A stretch of 64,000 nucleotides of DNA, from contig NZ_JAHBBG010000003.1 of the NCBI RefSeq assembly GCF_019331715.1, forward strand, positions 273,507 to 337,506. The letters run 5' to 3'. This document shows, in pieces, positions 17,108 to 25,750 of the stretch (position 1 is its first letter; each line of letters begins with the position of its first letter). The translations under genes and the position numbers were made by a program. This stretch comes from Bifidobacterium simiiventris (GTDB lineage: Bacteria > Actinomycetota > Actinomycetes > Actinomycetales > Bifidobacteriaceae). The notes under the pieces are model-generated. The model was not told the DNA's origin. It made no database searches and saw only the letters and a program-made list of their open reading frames with translations.

Positions 17108-18799
17108 ATGGCAAGTGAACACAAGATTCTGCACGGCATCGGCGTGTGCGCCGGCACCGCATCCGGCCCGCTGGCGCTCGTGCGCGAGGCGCCGGGCGTG
17201 GACGAGCACGAGCCCGCCTGCACCGATCCGGCCGCCGACGCCGAGCGCGTCAAGGCCGCCATGGAGGCGGTCGTTGCCAGTCTCAAGGCCCGCGCCGAGA
17301 AGGCCACGTCCGACAAGTCCCGCGCCGTGCTCGAAGCCACCGCGCAGCTCGCCGGCGACCGCGGCCTCGCCAAGGCCATCACCAAGCGCCTCAAGGCCGG
17401 CGACGGCGTGACTCACGCCGTGTACAACGCGGTCGAAGGCTACGCCGAAATGCTCAAGAAGCTCGGCGGCTACATGGCCGAGCGCGTCACCGACCTGCAC
17501 GACGTGCGCAACCGCACGATCTGCGAGCTGCGTGGCCTGCCCGCGCCGGGCGTTCCGGACATCACCATCCCGGTCGTGCTCGTCGCCCGTGACCTTGCCC
17601 CGGCCGAAACCGCCACGCTCGACCCGGCCACTGTGCTCGGCGTCATCACCGAAGAGGGCGGCCCGACCAGCCACACCGCCATCCTCGCCGCACAGCTCGG
17701 CATTCCGGCGGCCGTCAAGGTCTCCGGCGTGACCGCTGCCGTGGCCGAAGGCGACACGATCGCCCTCGACGGCGGCGTCGGCGAGGTCATCGTCTCCCCG
17801 ACCGAGGAGGAGGCCGACCAGCTGGCCGAACGCTCCCGCCGTCGCGCCGCCGCGCTCGCCGGCTCCAGCGGCGAAGGCAGCACCCGTGACGGTTTCAAGG
17901 TCAAGCTGCTCGCCAACATCGGCACGGTGGCTGACGCCGAAGCCGCCGCGAAGTTCGACCTCGAAGGCTCCGGCCTGTTCCGCACTGAGTTCCTGTTCCT
18001 CGGCCGCGAAACCGCTCCGACCCTCGAAGAGCAGACCGACACCTACACCAAGGTGCTCCAGGCGTTCGGCGACCGCCGTGTCGTCGTGCGTACGCTCGAC
18101 GCCGGCGCCGACAAGCCGCTCGCCTTCGCCAATCTCGGCGAGGAGGAGAATCCGGCCCTCGGCGTGCGCGGCCTGCGCCTGAGCCAGCGCCGCGAAGACC
18201 TGCTCGACACGCAGCTGCAGGCCCTCGCCAACGCCTACGAGGCCACCCACGGCGATCTGTGGGTCATGGCCCCGATGGTCGCCACCGTGGAGGAAGCCGA
18301 ATGGTTCGCCAACAAGGTGCGTGCGCTCGGCCTGCCGAAGGTCGGCGTGATGATCGAGGTGCCCGCCGCCGCGATCCGCTCCGCGCAGGTGCTGTCCGTC
18401 GTGGACTTCGCCTCGCTCGGCACCAACGACCTCGCGCAGTACACGATGGCCGCCGACCGACTCAAGGGCGAACTGGCCAACCTGCTCACCCCGTGGCAGC
18501 CGGCCGTGCTCAACATGATCAAGGCCGCGTGCGATGGTGGCAAGGCCACCGGCAAGTACGTGGGCGTGTGCGGCGAGGCCGGCGGCGATCCGCTGCTGGC
18601 GCTTGTGCTCGCCGGCCTCGGCGTGCAGTCGCTGTCGATGGCCCCGAAGAAGGTCAACGCCGTGCGTGCCGCCCTGCGCCTGCACGACATGTCGACCTGC
18701 CAGCAGATGGCCGCCTACGCGGTCGATGCGCGTACCGCCGCCGACGCCCGCGCCGCGGTGATCGCCCTGGCCGACCCGATGCTGCTCGATCTGCTCTGA
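17108..18799 (+). CDS. ptsI: PTS enzyme I
   Basis: A 563-residue phosphoenolpyruvate-protein phosphotransferase that starts the PTS phosphate chain. The phospho-histidine is in GGPTSHTAI (His189); the PEP/Mg-binding C-terminal part has GSGLFRTEFLFL, LDAGADKPL, GVMIEVPAA and SLGTNDLAQY. The TAGGAG Shine-Dalgarno lies just upstream. It closes the PTS operon and is followed by two strong hairpins. This is the only EI/HPr pair in the window and so could serve other EII complexes elsewhere. Confidence 0.96.
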   Translation: MASEHKILHGIGVCAGTASGPLALVREAPGVDEHEPACTDPAADAERVKAAMEAVVASLKARAEKATSDKSRAVLEATAQLAGDRGLAKAITKRLKAGDGVTHAVYNAVEGYAEMLKKLGGYMAERVTDLHDVRNRTICELRGLPAPGVPDITIPVVLVARDLAPAETATLDPATVLGVITEEGGPTSHTAILAAQLGIPAAVKVSGVTAAVAEGDTIALDGGVGEVIVSPTEEEADQLAERSRRRAAALAGSSGEGSTRDGFKVKLLANIGTVADAEAAAKFDLEGSGLFRTEFLFLGRETAPTLEEQTDTYTKVLQAFGDRRVVVRTLDAGADKPLAFANLGEEENPALGVRGLRLSQRREDLLDTQLQALANAYEATHGDLWVMAPMVATVEEAEWFANKVRALGLPKVGVMIEVPAAAIRSAQVLSVVDFASLGTNDLAQYTMAADRLKGELANLLTPWQPAVLNMIKAACDGGKATGKYVGVCGEAGGDPLLALVLAGLGVQSLSMAPKKVNAVRAALRLHDMSTCQQMAAYAVDARTAADARAAVIALADPMLLDLL

Positions 18800-18844
18800 T
18801 CGATCGAGTACGTCTCGTCTGAACGGGTGAATCCCGTTCGATTT

Positions 18845-18926
18845 GTCCGCGCGGCTTTGCCTATCTTGTGCCGCGCGGACGAATATACGTGAGGCTCTGC
18901 TTCCGGATTCTCGGAAGCAGAGCCTC
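18845..18926 (+). terminator. Tandem hairpins after ptsI
   Basis: GTCCGCGCGGC (18845-18855) pairs with 18870-18880, and GAGGCTCTGCTTCCG (18891-18905) pairs perfectly with 18912-18926. Together they likely end the PTS operon. Confidence 0.65.
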
Positions 18927-19041
18927 ATTGTCGTTATGTGGGTAATCCTGCGGGTCTTGTCTCCGTGTGTGACTTGTCGGCGTGCCGTTCCGTACACGTC
19001 GTGGGCCTGCGCCGATGAGTTAGCGGATCACGGGCCATATC

Positions 19042-19320
19042 TCCCGGGCATACGGCCGGTATGGCCCGCCGAAATGGCCGTAGGCCCGGGAAGGTTGAGC
19101 AAAGGTGGACGTGTTCCCGGGCATACGGCCGGTTTTGACCTTCGAAACGGCCGTAAGCCCGGGAGAGAATGAGCGAGTAATCGGACGCAGACTTTGTTCC
19201 CGGGCATACGGCCGGTGTGGACTGTTGAAAGGGCCGTAAGCCCGGGAAGGTTGAGCAAAGGTGGACGTGTTTCCGGGCATACGGCCGGTTTTGACCTTTG
19301 AAAGGGCCGTAAGCCCGGGA
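19042..19320. repeat. Array of four 50-nt palindromic units
   Basis: Units lie at 19042-19091, 19115-19164, 19198-19247 and 19271-19320. Each opens (T)CCCGGGCATACGGCCGGT, has a variable 14-nt middle and closes GGCCGTAAGCCCGGGA (first unit: GGCCGTAGG), so each folds into a hairpin. The spacers after units 1 and 3 are the same 23 nt; the middle spacer is a different 33 nt. Hence the array looks like a duplicated pair. A truncated fifth copy starts at 19353. The region from ptsI to the next gene (18800-19472) holds no gene. Confidence 0.9.
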
Positions 19321-19419
19321 ATGGAGGAACGCCCGGATACCGGTCCGGTTACTCCCGGGCATACGGCGTCCAGGCGTTTGCCGGGGGTACGGCGTCCGGT
19401 CGTTTGTCAGGGATGCGGA

Positions 19420-19454
19420 AGGGCCGGCATCGTACAAAACACGATGCCGGCCCT
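19420..19454 (-). terminator. Terminator of the lipid-kinase-family gene
   Basis: AGGGCCGGCATCGT and ACGATGCCGGCCCT pair perfectly around a 7-nt loop just past the stop of the minus-strand gene. Confidence 0.7.
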
Positions 19455-19472
19455 GTCCCCAGTCGCCAACAG

Positions 19473-20600
19473 CTAGTCGCGAATCGGCGGGATGATACCG
19501 GTGGCGGAGAAGTCGGGGTCGACCTCCGGCACACGCACGCACAGCGCCTTGCGTTCCACATCGAAGCGGATGTGCTGCGTCTCGGGCAGCATGTCACCAT
19601 CCACCTGCGCCGGAACCGGCTTCTCGAGCCGAATCTCCGCGCTCACGCCCTGAATGTTGTCGATCGTGGAGTTGACCGACAGCGGACTCGAACCGGACTT
19701 GCCGGTGATTGTCTGATGCACCACGTCGCCGAACAGATTCGCCCAGCCCAAGATACCGCCCGATGTGTCGATGATCTCGAAATCGAGGATGCCGTCGTCG
19801 TACAACGCCTCCGGCATCAGCGAGAACATCGGGATCTGGCCGCAGTTGCCGGCCATGAACGTGCGGAACTGCAGTCCCTGAATCGTATGCGAATTGCCGT
19901 CCGCGCTGCGGATCGTCACCGTGCCGCGGAACTTCGGGATGAACAGGTTCTTGACCCCGGACACGAAGTACGCAAGCCAGCTGATGTTCTTCTTGAGTTC
20001 GGGATCGGTGTCGTCGATCATCACCGCATCGAAACCGATGCCCGCGATGATCAGGAACGCGTGGCCGTGATCGGTGGTCGGGTCGTCGAGCAGCGTCAAA
20101 CGGCCCACGTCGACGTGCCGCGACCCGTGCGAGGTCGCCACCGACAGCGCCGCATCGATATCGTCCACCGGAATGCCCATATTGCGGGCGAACAGGTTGC
20201 CTGTGCCGATCGGGATGATGCCCATCGCGTGCCCGGTGCCGGCCATCGCGCTCGCCACGGTACGCACCGTGCCGTCGCCGCCGACCGCGACGACCACGTC
20301 AGCGCCGTTCGCCAGCGCCTCCTTCGCGCACGCTCGGCCGTCTTTGTCGAGCTGTGTCTCGATGAACTCGACTTCCTTCAGACCCTTGGCCTTGCAGAAC
20401 TGCTTGATGTGCTTCTTGCGTTCCTTCGCCTGCGGCTTCGACGGGTTGACGATGAACGCGTAATGTACTTGGTCGTCGTCGCGCTGGTCGATGCGTTCGG
20501 CGAGCCGGCGTTTGCGGTAGGCGCGAACCGCGAACAACGCGGCCGCGGCGATGGCGGCGATGCCGATGATGACTGCGATGACGATGACGACTGTAGGCAT
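19473..20600 (-). CDS. Diacylglycerol/lipid kinase family protein (YegS/DagK-like)
   Basis: A 375-residue protein with an N-terminal membrane segment (VVIVIAVIIGIAAIAAAALF) followed by a DAGK catalytic domain: FIVNPSKPQAK, VVAVGGDGTVRTVAS nucleotide loop, GTGNLFARNMGIP, DVGRL, and a C-terminal beta domain ending in a GDMLPETQHIRFDV-like stretch. Members phosphorylate diacylglycerol or related lipids, sometimes as part of lipoteichoic acid or polyprenol recycling. CACAAT lies 7 nt before the ATG. Lipid specificity is unknown. Confidence 0.87.
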   Translation of the reverse strand: MPTVVIVIAVIIGIAAIAAAALFAVRAYRKRRLAERIDQRDDDQVHYAFIVNPSKPQAKERKKHIKQFCKAKGLKEVEFIETQLDKDGRACAKEALANGADVVVAVGGDGTVRTVASAMAGTGHAMGIIPIGTGNLFARNMGIPVDDIDAALSVATSHGSRHVDVGRLTLLDDPTTDHGHAFLIIAGIGFDAVMIDDTDPELKKNISWLAYFVSGVKNLFIPKFRGTVTIRSADGNSHTIQGLQFRTFMAGNCGQIPMFSLMPEALYDDGILDFEIIDTSGGILGWANLFGDVVHQTITGKSGSSPLSVNSTIDNIQGVSAEIRLEKPVPAQVDGDMLPETQHIRFDVERKALCVRVPEVDPDFSATGIIPPIRD

Positions 20601-20607
20601 ACCTTAC

Positions 20608-20613
20608 ATTGTG
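20608..20613 (-). promoter_or_regulatory. -10 box abutting the lipid-kinase gene
   Basis: CACAAT on the minus strand, 7 nt before the ATG; the same hexamer is used before pgm and the histidine kinase. Confidence 0.4.
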
Positions 20614-20726
20614 TCTGCAACCCGCGAACAATTCCGCTGCGACACGGCGAAATTCAACGATTCCTGCACGTTCGCCGCATAGTGCGGGCGGATCGGCCTC
20701 CGGCCACGCGTGTCGGCTTACGGCGG

Positions 20727-20732
20727 TAGGCT
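20727..20732 (+). promoter_or_regulatory. -10 box abutting serS
   Basis: TAGGCT followed by exactly 6 nt and the serS ATG, with no Shine-Dalgarno. Confidence 0.5.
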
Positions 20733-20738
20733 GAGCCT

Positions 20739-22025
20739 ATGCTTGATATTCAATTCATTCGTGAACATGCCGACGTCGTCAAGGAATCGCAGCGCAAGCG
20801 CGGCGAGTCCGTCGAACTCGTCGATGAAGTGCTCAAGTCCGATGAGACGCGCCGCACCGCGCTCAAGGAATTCGAGGAAGCCCGCGCCCAGCAGAAGGAG
20901 ATCGGCAAGAAGGTCGCCGCCGCTCCCGCCGACGAGAAGGCCGCGCTCATCGCTCAGACCAAGGACCTCGCCGCCAAGGTCGCCGAATACAAGGCCACCG
21001 CGGACGCCGCCGCCGAGGAATACACCACCGCCATGTGGAAGCTCTCCAACATCGTCGAGCCGGAGGCTCCGGAAGGCGGCGAGGACGATTACGTCGTCGT
21101 CAAGAAGGTCGGGACTATCCGCGACTTCGCGGCCGAAGGCTTCGAGCCGAAGGACCACCTGACCCTCGGCACCGGCGTGGCCGGCATCGACATGCGCCGC
21201 GGCGTCAAGGTCGGCGGCTCCCGATTCTACTTCCTGCGCGGCGCGGTCGCCCGCATGCAGATCGCCATGCTCACCATGGCCGTCGATCAGGCCGAGCAGC
21301 ACGGTTTCGTGCTCGCCATCACTCCGACGCTCGTGCGTCCCGAGGTCATGGCCGGCACCGGCTTCCTCAACTCGCACGCCGACGAGATCTACCGTCTGCG
21401 CGAACCCGACGACCAGTACCTCGTCGGCACGTCCGAAGTGGCGCTCGCCGGCATGCACGAGAACGAGATCCTCGATCTGAACAACGGCCCGCTGCGCTAC
21501 TGCGGCTGGTCGTCCTGCTATCGCCGTGAGGCCGGTGCCGCGGGTAAGGACACTTCCGGCATCATCCGCGTGCACCAGTTCGACAAGGTCGAGATGTTCG
21601 TCTACGCGAAGCAGGAGGACTCCTACGCCGAGCACCGGCACTTGCTCGAGATGGAGCAGGAGATGCTCGCCAAGGTCGAGGTGCCGTACCGCATCATCGA
21701 CACCGCCGCCGGCGACCTCGGTTCCTCCGCCGCCCGCAAGTTCGACTGCGAGGCGTGGGTGCCGACCCAGGGCCGCTATCGCGAGCTGACCTCCACCTCG
21801 AACTGCACCGAATACCAGGCCCGCCGCCTCAACATCCGCGAGCGCACCGAGGACGGTTCGACCCGTCCGGTGTCCACGCTCAACGGCACGCTGGCCACCA
21901 CCCGCTGGCTCGTCGCGATCCTCGAGAACCACCAGCAGAAGGACGGTTCCATCGAGATCCCGCAGGCCATGCGTCCGTACATGGGCGGCAAGGAAGTCAT
22001 CGAGCCCACCAAGTGGGAGGCGTGA
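20739..22025 (+). CDS. serS: Seryl-tRNA synthetase
   Basis: A 428-residue class II synthetase charging tRNA-Ser. The N-terminal coiled-coil arm (about 25-110, Lys/Glu/Ala-rich) binds the long variable arm of tRNA-Ser. The catalytic core follows with motif 2 (CGWSSCYRREAGAAGKDT), the serine-binding TSEVAL and motif 3 (LNGTLATTRWLVAILE). Length is normal. A tRNA-Ser gene lies 0.3 kb downstream, probably by chance. Start chosen by the leaderless -10 spacing. Confidence 0.97.
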   Translation: MLDIQFIREHADVVKESQRKRGESVELVDEVLKSDETRRTALKEFEEARAQQKEIGKKVAAAPADEKAALIAQTKDLAAKVAEYKATADAAAEEYTTAMWKLSNIVEPEAPEGGEDDYVVVKKVGTIRDFAAEGFEPKDHLTLGTGVAGIDMRRGVKVGGSRFYFLRGAVARMQIAMLTMAVDQAEQHGFVLAITPTLVRPEVMAGTGFLNSHADEIYRLREPDDQYLVGTSEVALAGMHENEILDLNNGPLRYCGWSSCYRREAGAAGKDTSGIIRVHQFDKVEMFVYAKQEDSYAEHRHLLEMEQEMLAKVEVPYRIIDTAAGDLGSSAARKFDCEAWVPTQGRYRELTSTSNCTEYQARRLNIRERTEDGSTRPVSTLNGTLATTRWLVAILENHQQKDGSIEIPQAMRPYMGGKEVIEPTKWEA

Positions 22026-22084
22026 TTTCATCACGCCTGCTGTGTCCTGCGTCGCGCACGGCCGCTGTCGCTGTGCGCGGCTAC

Positions 22085-22105
22085 GAACAGTCCACTGGAC
22101 TGTTC
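22085..22105. terminator. Palindrome after serS
   Basis: GAACAGTCCA and TGGACTGTTC are perfect inverted arms around one base. A likely hairpin after serS; no T-run. Confidence 0.4.
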
Positions 22106-22137
22106 GTCAAGTGGGAAGCCTGATTCCGTGTATTCTC

Positions 22138-22183
22138 GGCCCCCTCGGCTGAGGGGGCTGTCAGCGAAGCTGACTGGGGGAGT
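22138..22183. repeat. Short repeat-like hairpin element before tRNA-Ser
   Basis: CCCCCTCGGCTGAGGGGG followed by CTGTCAGCGAAGCTGAC forms two stacked hairpins. The second resembles extragenic palindromes that recur in gut bacteria, but only one copy is in this window. No gene was seen in 22026-22332. Confidence 0.4.
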
Positions 22184-22332
22184 GTCAAAGCTAAAGCGAT
22201 CTCATCTTCCAACGGCTGAAAGAGCCAAGTGCCGATAAACCGATGATGTGTTAGCAAGCAATTCCACTGACCACCCCCGCTGTATAATTGAACATCGTGC
22301 GCATTTCGCGGCTTCGCCGTGCGGCGCACAAG

Positions 22333-22417
22333 GGACAGGTGTCTGAGCGGCCTAAAGAGACGGTCTTGAAAACCGTTGTGGGGCAACCCACCGCGAGTTC
22401 GAATCTCGCTCTGTCCG
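22333..22417 (+). tRNA. tRNA-Ser (anticodon TGA)
   Basis: An 85-nt tRNA: acceptor GGACAGG with TCTGTCC, anticodon arm ACGGT-CTTGAAA-ACCGT with TGA at 22367-22369, a long variable arm (GTGGGGCAACCCAC) typical of tRNA-Ser, T arm GCGAG-TTCGAAT-CTCGC and discriminator G. CCA is not encoded. Confidence 0.96.
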
Positions 22418-22457
22418 CTTTGCGAAGGGTTTCGGCGTTGCCGGAACCCTTTTTGCA

Positions 22458-22463
22458 TACTCT
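22458..22463 (+). promoter_or_regulatory. -10 box abutting the HAD gene
   Basis: TACTCT followed by 6 nt and ATG, no Shine-Dalgarno. Confidence 0.45.
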
Positions 22464-22469
22464 GGTCGT

Positions 22470-23132
22470 ATGAGTGATCTGACTGGGGCGGATGCCGAAA
22501 CCGCGGGGAACCGGCCGTCGTACACCGATGTGATCTTCGACTACTGCGACGTGCTGCTGGACTGGCGTCCGCGGCTCGCGTTGGACGGGTTGTATCCGGC
22601 GGCTGAATTGGATACGTTCTTCGACCGCGCGACTGAGTACGGTTTCTGGCATTACGACGTGCTGTCCGACCTTGGCTGGAGCGAGGAACAGATCATCGAC
22701 GACTATGCGGCCCATCACCATAGCGACACGATGGACGCCGGCTATCCGGTGCAGCTGTTCCGCGACTATTTCGACCGTCAGCGGCTTGCCCTGTACGACA
22801 TGATCGACGGCATGCCCCTGCTGCTGCGCGATCTCGACGCGGCGGGCGTGCGGCTGTGGGGTCTGACGAATTTCACCGCGAAATTCGTGCACGCCGCGCA
22901 TCTCAAGTTTCCATGGCTGGCGCTGTTGTGCGACACGGTCGTCTCGTCCGAGGAGCATATTCACAAGCCCGATCCGGAGATCTACCGCCGTGCGATTACG
23001 CGGTTCGGCGTGGATCCGGCGACGACCGCGTTCGTGGACGACAAGGCGCGCAACGCCGACGCCGCCAGCGCCGTCGGACTCGCCGGTATCCAGTTCCTCA
23101 ACGCGGCTCAGGTGCGGAACCGCCTGTTGTGA
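22470..23132 (+). CDS. HAD-superfamily hydrolase (YihX-like)
   Basis: A 220-residue HAD-IA phosphatase-type protein. Motif I is VIFDYCDVLLDW (the nucleophile is the first Asp; the usual acid/base position is Cys, as in YihX-like enzymes that carry a non-Asp there), motif II is LWGLTNFT, motif III is the Lys in HIHKPDPEIY and motif IV is FVDDKARNADAA. Relatives act on sugar phosphates such as glucose-1-phosphate, but the substrate cannot be predicted. Transcribed alone after tRNA-Ser. Confidence 0.88.
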   Translation: MSDLTGADAETAGNRPSYTDVIFDYCDVLLDWRPRLALDGLYPAAELDTFFDRATEYGFWHYDVLSDLGWSEEQIIDDYAAHHHSDTMDAGYPVQLFRDYFDRQRLALYDMIDGMPLLLRDLDAAGVRLWGLTNFTAKFVHAAHLKFPWLALLCDTVVSSEEHIHKPDPEIYRRAITRFGVDPATTAFVDDKARNADAASAVGLAGIQFLNAAQVRNRLL

Positions 23133-23210
23133 ATGACTGAAACCGAATTATGATCGGTCGGTTGGGGCTCGATCGCGGCCTATGAAGACCGACCGCGGAA
23201 TCGGAACCGT

Positions 23211-23915
23211 TCACACGATGCGACGGTCGGCGGCCCAGCGGGTGAGCTCGGTGCGGTTGGACAGCTGGAGCTTGCGCAGCACCGAACTGACGTGCGTCTC
23301 GACGGTTTTGATCGAGATGAACAGCTCGGCCGCGACCTCCTTGTACGTGTAGCCGCGGGCGATGAGCCGCATCACCTCCTGCTCGCGGGCGGATAGTCGG
23401 TCGAGTTCCTCATCGTGCCCGCCGCCCGCGACACCGCCTGCCGCTCCGGAGGAACCGTCGACCGGCACGCCCTGAAACGCGGACAGCACGAATCCCGCCA
23501 GTTTCGGGGAGAACACGGCGTACCCCTCATGCACCTGACGGATCGAATTGATGAGATCCTCGCCGGTGATCGTCTTGGTCACATACCCGCGCGCCCCCGC
23601 GCGGATCACCGAACCGACATCCTGCGGCGAATCGGACACCGACAACGCCAGGAACGCCGAATGAGGCGAATAGGCGAGCGACTTGGCGAGAATCTCCGCC
23701 CCGCCGCCGCCCTCGCCGCCCGGCACATGCACGTCGAGCAGCACCACATCCGGCTTGGTCGCCGCGATCATCGCCACCGAGCCCTCCACGTCCGGCGCCT
23801 GCCCGACGATCGTGAAATACGGCTGCAGCGTCGCGATCACGCCTGCGCGGAACATCTCGTGATCGTCGACCACGGCCACGCGAATCGGCGAGGCATCCTG
23901 CTTCAGATCCTCCAT
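23211..23915 (-). CDS. NarL/LuxR-family response regulator
   Basis: A 234-residue DNA-binding response regulator. The receiver domain has VVDDHEMFRAG and VVLLDVHVPGGEG with the phospho-acceptor Asp at about 61; a Gly-rich insert (GEGGGG) follows it. A Gly-rich linker leads to the LuxR helix-turn-helix: LSAREQEVMRLIARGYTYKE and IKTVETHVSSVLRKL. ATG 23915 lies 6 nt from AAGGAG; the GTG one codon earlier is less likely. It lies downstream of the histidine kinase and probably controls envelope-stress genes, as in LiaSR/VraSR-type pairs. Confidence 0.92.
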   Translation of the reverse strand: MEDLKQDASPIRVAVVDDHEMFRAGVIATLQPYFTIVGQAPDVEGSVAMIAATKPDVVLLDVHVPGGEGGGGAEILAKSLAYSPHSAFLALSVSDSPQDVGSVIRAGARGYVTKTITGEDLINSIRQVHEGYAVFSPKLAGFVLSAFQGVPVDGSSGAAGGVAGGGHDEELDRLSAREQEVMRLIARGYTYKEVAAELFISIKTVETHVSSVLRKLQLSNRTELTRWAADRRIV

Positions 23916-24020
23916 CACACTCTCCTTATCTCACGTCGCTCTGCATCGTGCGGTTCACGCGCGGTCCCGCCGTCAATCCGTCGAACTTCGGTCCATCTTC
24001 GTCGTACGTATCATGCGGCA

Positions 24021-25637
24021 TCACGCGGCGTTTCCAGCACCCGCGCCCGCAGGCGCGCCATTCCCGGAGGAACCGCCCGGTCGTGCGGCCGCGATCGGCA
24101 TATGCATGCGCACTTCGGTGCCCCATCCCGGCCTCGATACGATCTCCACCGTACCACCGCGCCGGCGGATACGGCCGATGATCGATTCGCGGATCCCAAG
24201 CCGGCCTTCGGGAATCGCGTTCACGTCGAATCCGTCGCCGTGATCGCGCACGAACACTTCGACCTGACTCGCACCGGCCTCGCAGTAGACGGACACGGGC
24301 TCGCCGCCATGCGTGACCGCGTTGACCAGCGCCTGCGTGGCCGCGTCGAGTAACGCGTCGGTCTGCGCGCTCGGCTGCGCGTCGCCCACGGTCACCACCT
24401 CGATCGGTTTGCCATACTCGTCCTCGACATGCGCGGCGATGTCCTTGATGCCGGCGCTGACCGACCGGTCGGTCGTGGTGCGCTCCTGATACAGCCATTC
24501 GCGCAGTTCGCGTTCCTGCTGGCGGGCGAGCGTGAATACGGTTGCAGATTCCTCGCTATGCAGCTGGATCAGCGCCAACGTTTGCAGCACGCCGTCATGC
24601 AGATGCGCGGTCATGTCGGCGCGTTCCTCCTCTCGTTCCTTCAGCGCGCGCTCGGTGCCGAGCTCGCGAATCAGCGAACTGATCCACGGCACGATCGCGA
24701 AACACACCGCGACCAGCAGCAGAAAGCCGGCAAGGATGATCCTCCGCGGCGACGCGCCCCAGCCGGGAATCGCCGCGTTCATCACGAACACCGCATACGC
24801 CACGAACAGCAGCGCCACACTGCCCAGCATCGACCACAACTGACCGCTGGACGCGTTGTATTGCAACCACGCCACGCCGATGCCGGCCAATGCGAGCAGA
24901 ATCGGCAGGATCAGGCCCGATTCGACGCCGCCGAGCGAGAGCAGTACGGCGACGGCGATGCTGGCCATGCCGACGAGCGCGACCAAGGCCGGTTTGGGGG
25001 CGCGACGCAGCGCTTCGGCGAGACTTTCGGAGGTGCCGTAGGCCGCGGCGGCGCCGGACTCGGCGGCGGTTCCAGCCGCTTGCGAGGAGCTGCGATATGG
25101 CTTGTTCGGCATGCGGCCGGCCGTGGAATCATCCGAATCAGCCGTAGTGCCGTTCGTGAAACTCCCTGTGAAACCGTCTGTGAAACTACCCGTGAAACCT
25201 GTCGGTCCGGAAACGGCGTTGCCGCGCGACAACGGCGCCTGCGCAACGGATCGCGCCCGGGCGGCCGCCGCGATTACCGGATCGCCCACCGGCACGAACA
25301 GCCACAGGAACAGATATGCCGCGGCCCCGGCCCCGAAGAAGCACGTTGAGATGAGAAACACGAGCCGCACCAGCCATACGGACACACCCAGATGCAGCGC
25401 CACGCCACGGCACACGCCGCACAGCATGCGCCCGCGTTTCGGCCGCATCAATGGCAAACGTTGGGCGCGATCCGGCTGCTGTGACGACTGCGTTTGCGGC
25501 CTCGTCGCATACGTTGGCGATGCATAGGTTCGCGCGTACCGATCACCGTCGTGCACAGTACGATCCGACGCCACGGTCGGTCGCGATGATGACTGCGGCC
25601 GCATTCGATACGGCGGAGGAGTCTCAGGCTGGGTCAT
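24021..25637 (-). CDS. Sensor histidine kinase with N-terminal PspC domain
   Basis: A 538-residue membrane kinase. A Gln/Thr-rich tail is followed by a PspC domain (RGRMLCGVCRGVALHLGVSV with a membrane helix, about 75-140), then a linker, four or more predicted membrane segments (about 235-330), a HisKA_3 dimerisation domain with the phospho-histidine in AHLHDGVLQTLALI, and a C-terminal HATPase (VNAVTHGGEP N-box-like, DHGDGFD, GRLGIRESI). It pairs with the response regulator 105 bp downstream. CACAAT lies 6 nt before ATG 25637. The stimulus is unknown; PspC suggests membrane damage. Confidence 0.9.
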   Translation of the reverse strand: MTQPETPPPYRMRPQSSSRPTVASDRTVHDGDRYARTYASPTYATRPQTQSSQQPDRAQRLPLMRPKRGRMLCGVCRGVALHLGVSVWLVRLVFLISTCFFGAGAAAYLFLWLFVPVGDPVIAAAARARSVAQAPLSRGNAVSGPTGFTGSFTDGFTGSFTNGTTADSDDSTAGRMPNKPYRSSSQAAGTAAESGAAAAYGTSESLAEALRRAPKPALVALVGMASIAVAVLLSLGGVESGLILPILLALAGIGVAWLQYNASSGQLWSMLGSVALLFVAYAVFVMNAAIPGWGASPRRIILAGFLLLVAVCFAIVPWISSLIRELGTERALKEREEERADMTAHLHDGVLQTLALIQLHSEESATVFTLARQQERELREWLYQERTTTDRSVSAGIKDIAAHVEDEYGKPIEVVTVGDAQPSAQTDALLDAATQALVNAVTHGGEPVSVYCEAGASQVEVFVRDHGDGFDVNAIPEGRLGIRESIIGRIRRRGGTVEIVSRPGWGTEVRMHMPIAAARPGGSSGNGAPAGAGAGNAA

Positions 25638-25750
25638 GCTTCCATTGTGCCGCCTGACAGGGAACGTACGGGGTCGTACACGCAATGTTCAGGGGAGAAT
25701 CAGGGTGTCCCCGGACCGCATCGGCGCGTGCGGGCTGTTGTAATGGAACC
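25638..25750. promoter_or_regulatory. Divergent promoter region with two abutting -10 boxes
   Basis: CACAAT (25644-25649, minus) lies 6 nt before the kinase ATG and TGTAAT (25739-25744, plus) 6 nt before the PspC-protein ATG. The 113-bp interval therefore drives both genes, probably as leaderless mRNAs, and is the natural place for the response regulator to bind. Confidence 0.5.

Noticed and set aside
19042..19320. CRISPR array
   Set aside because: The repeats are full palindromes of 50 nt with variable centres, there are only four, two spacers are identical, and no cas gene is present.
22013..22123. Duplicated end of serS (AAGTGGGA-GC-TGATT seen twice)
   Set aside because: The likeness covers fewer than 20 bases and the surrounding sequence does not match, so chance is a sufficient explanation.
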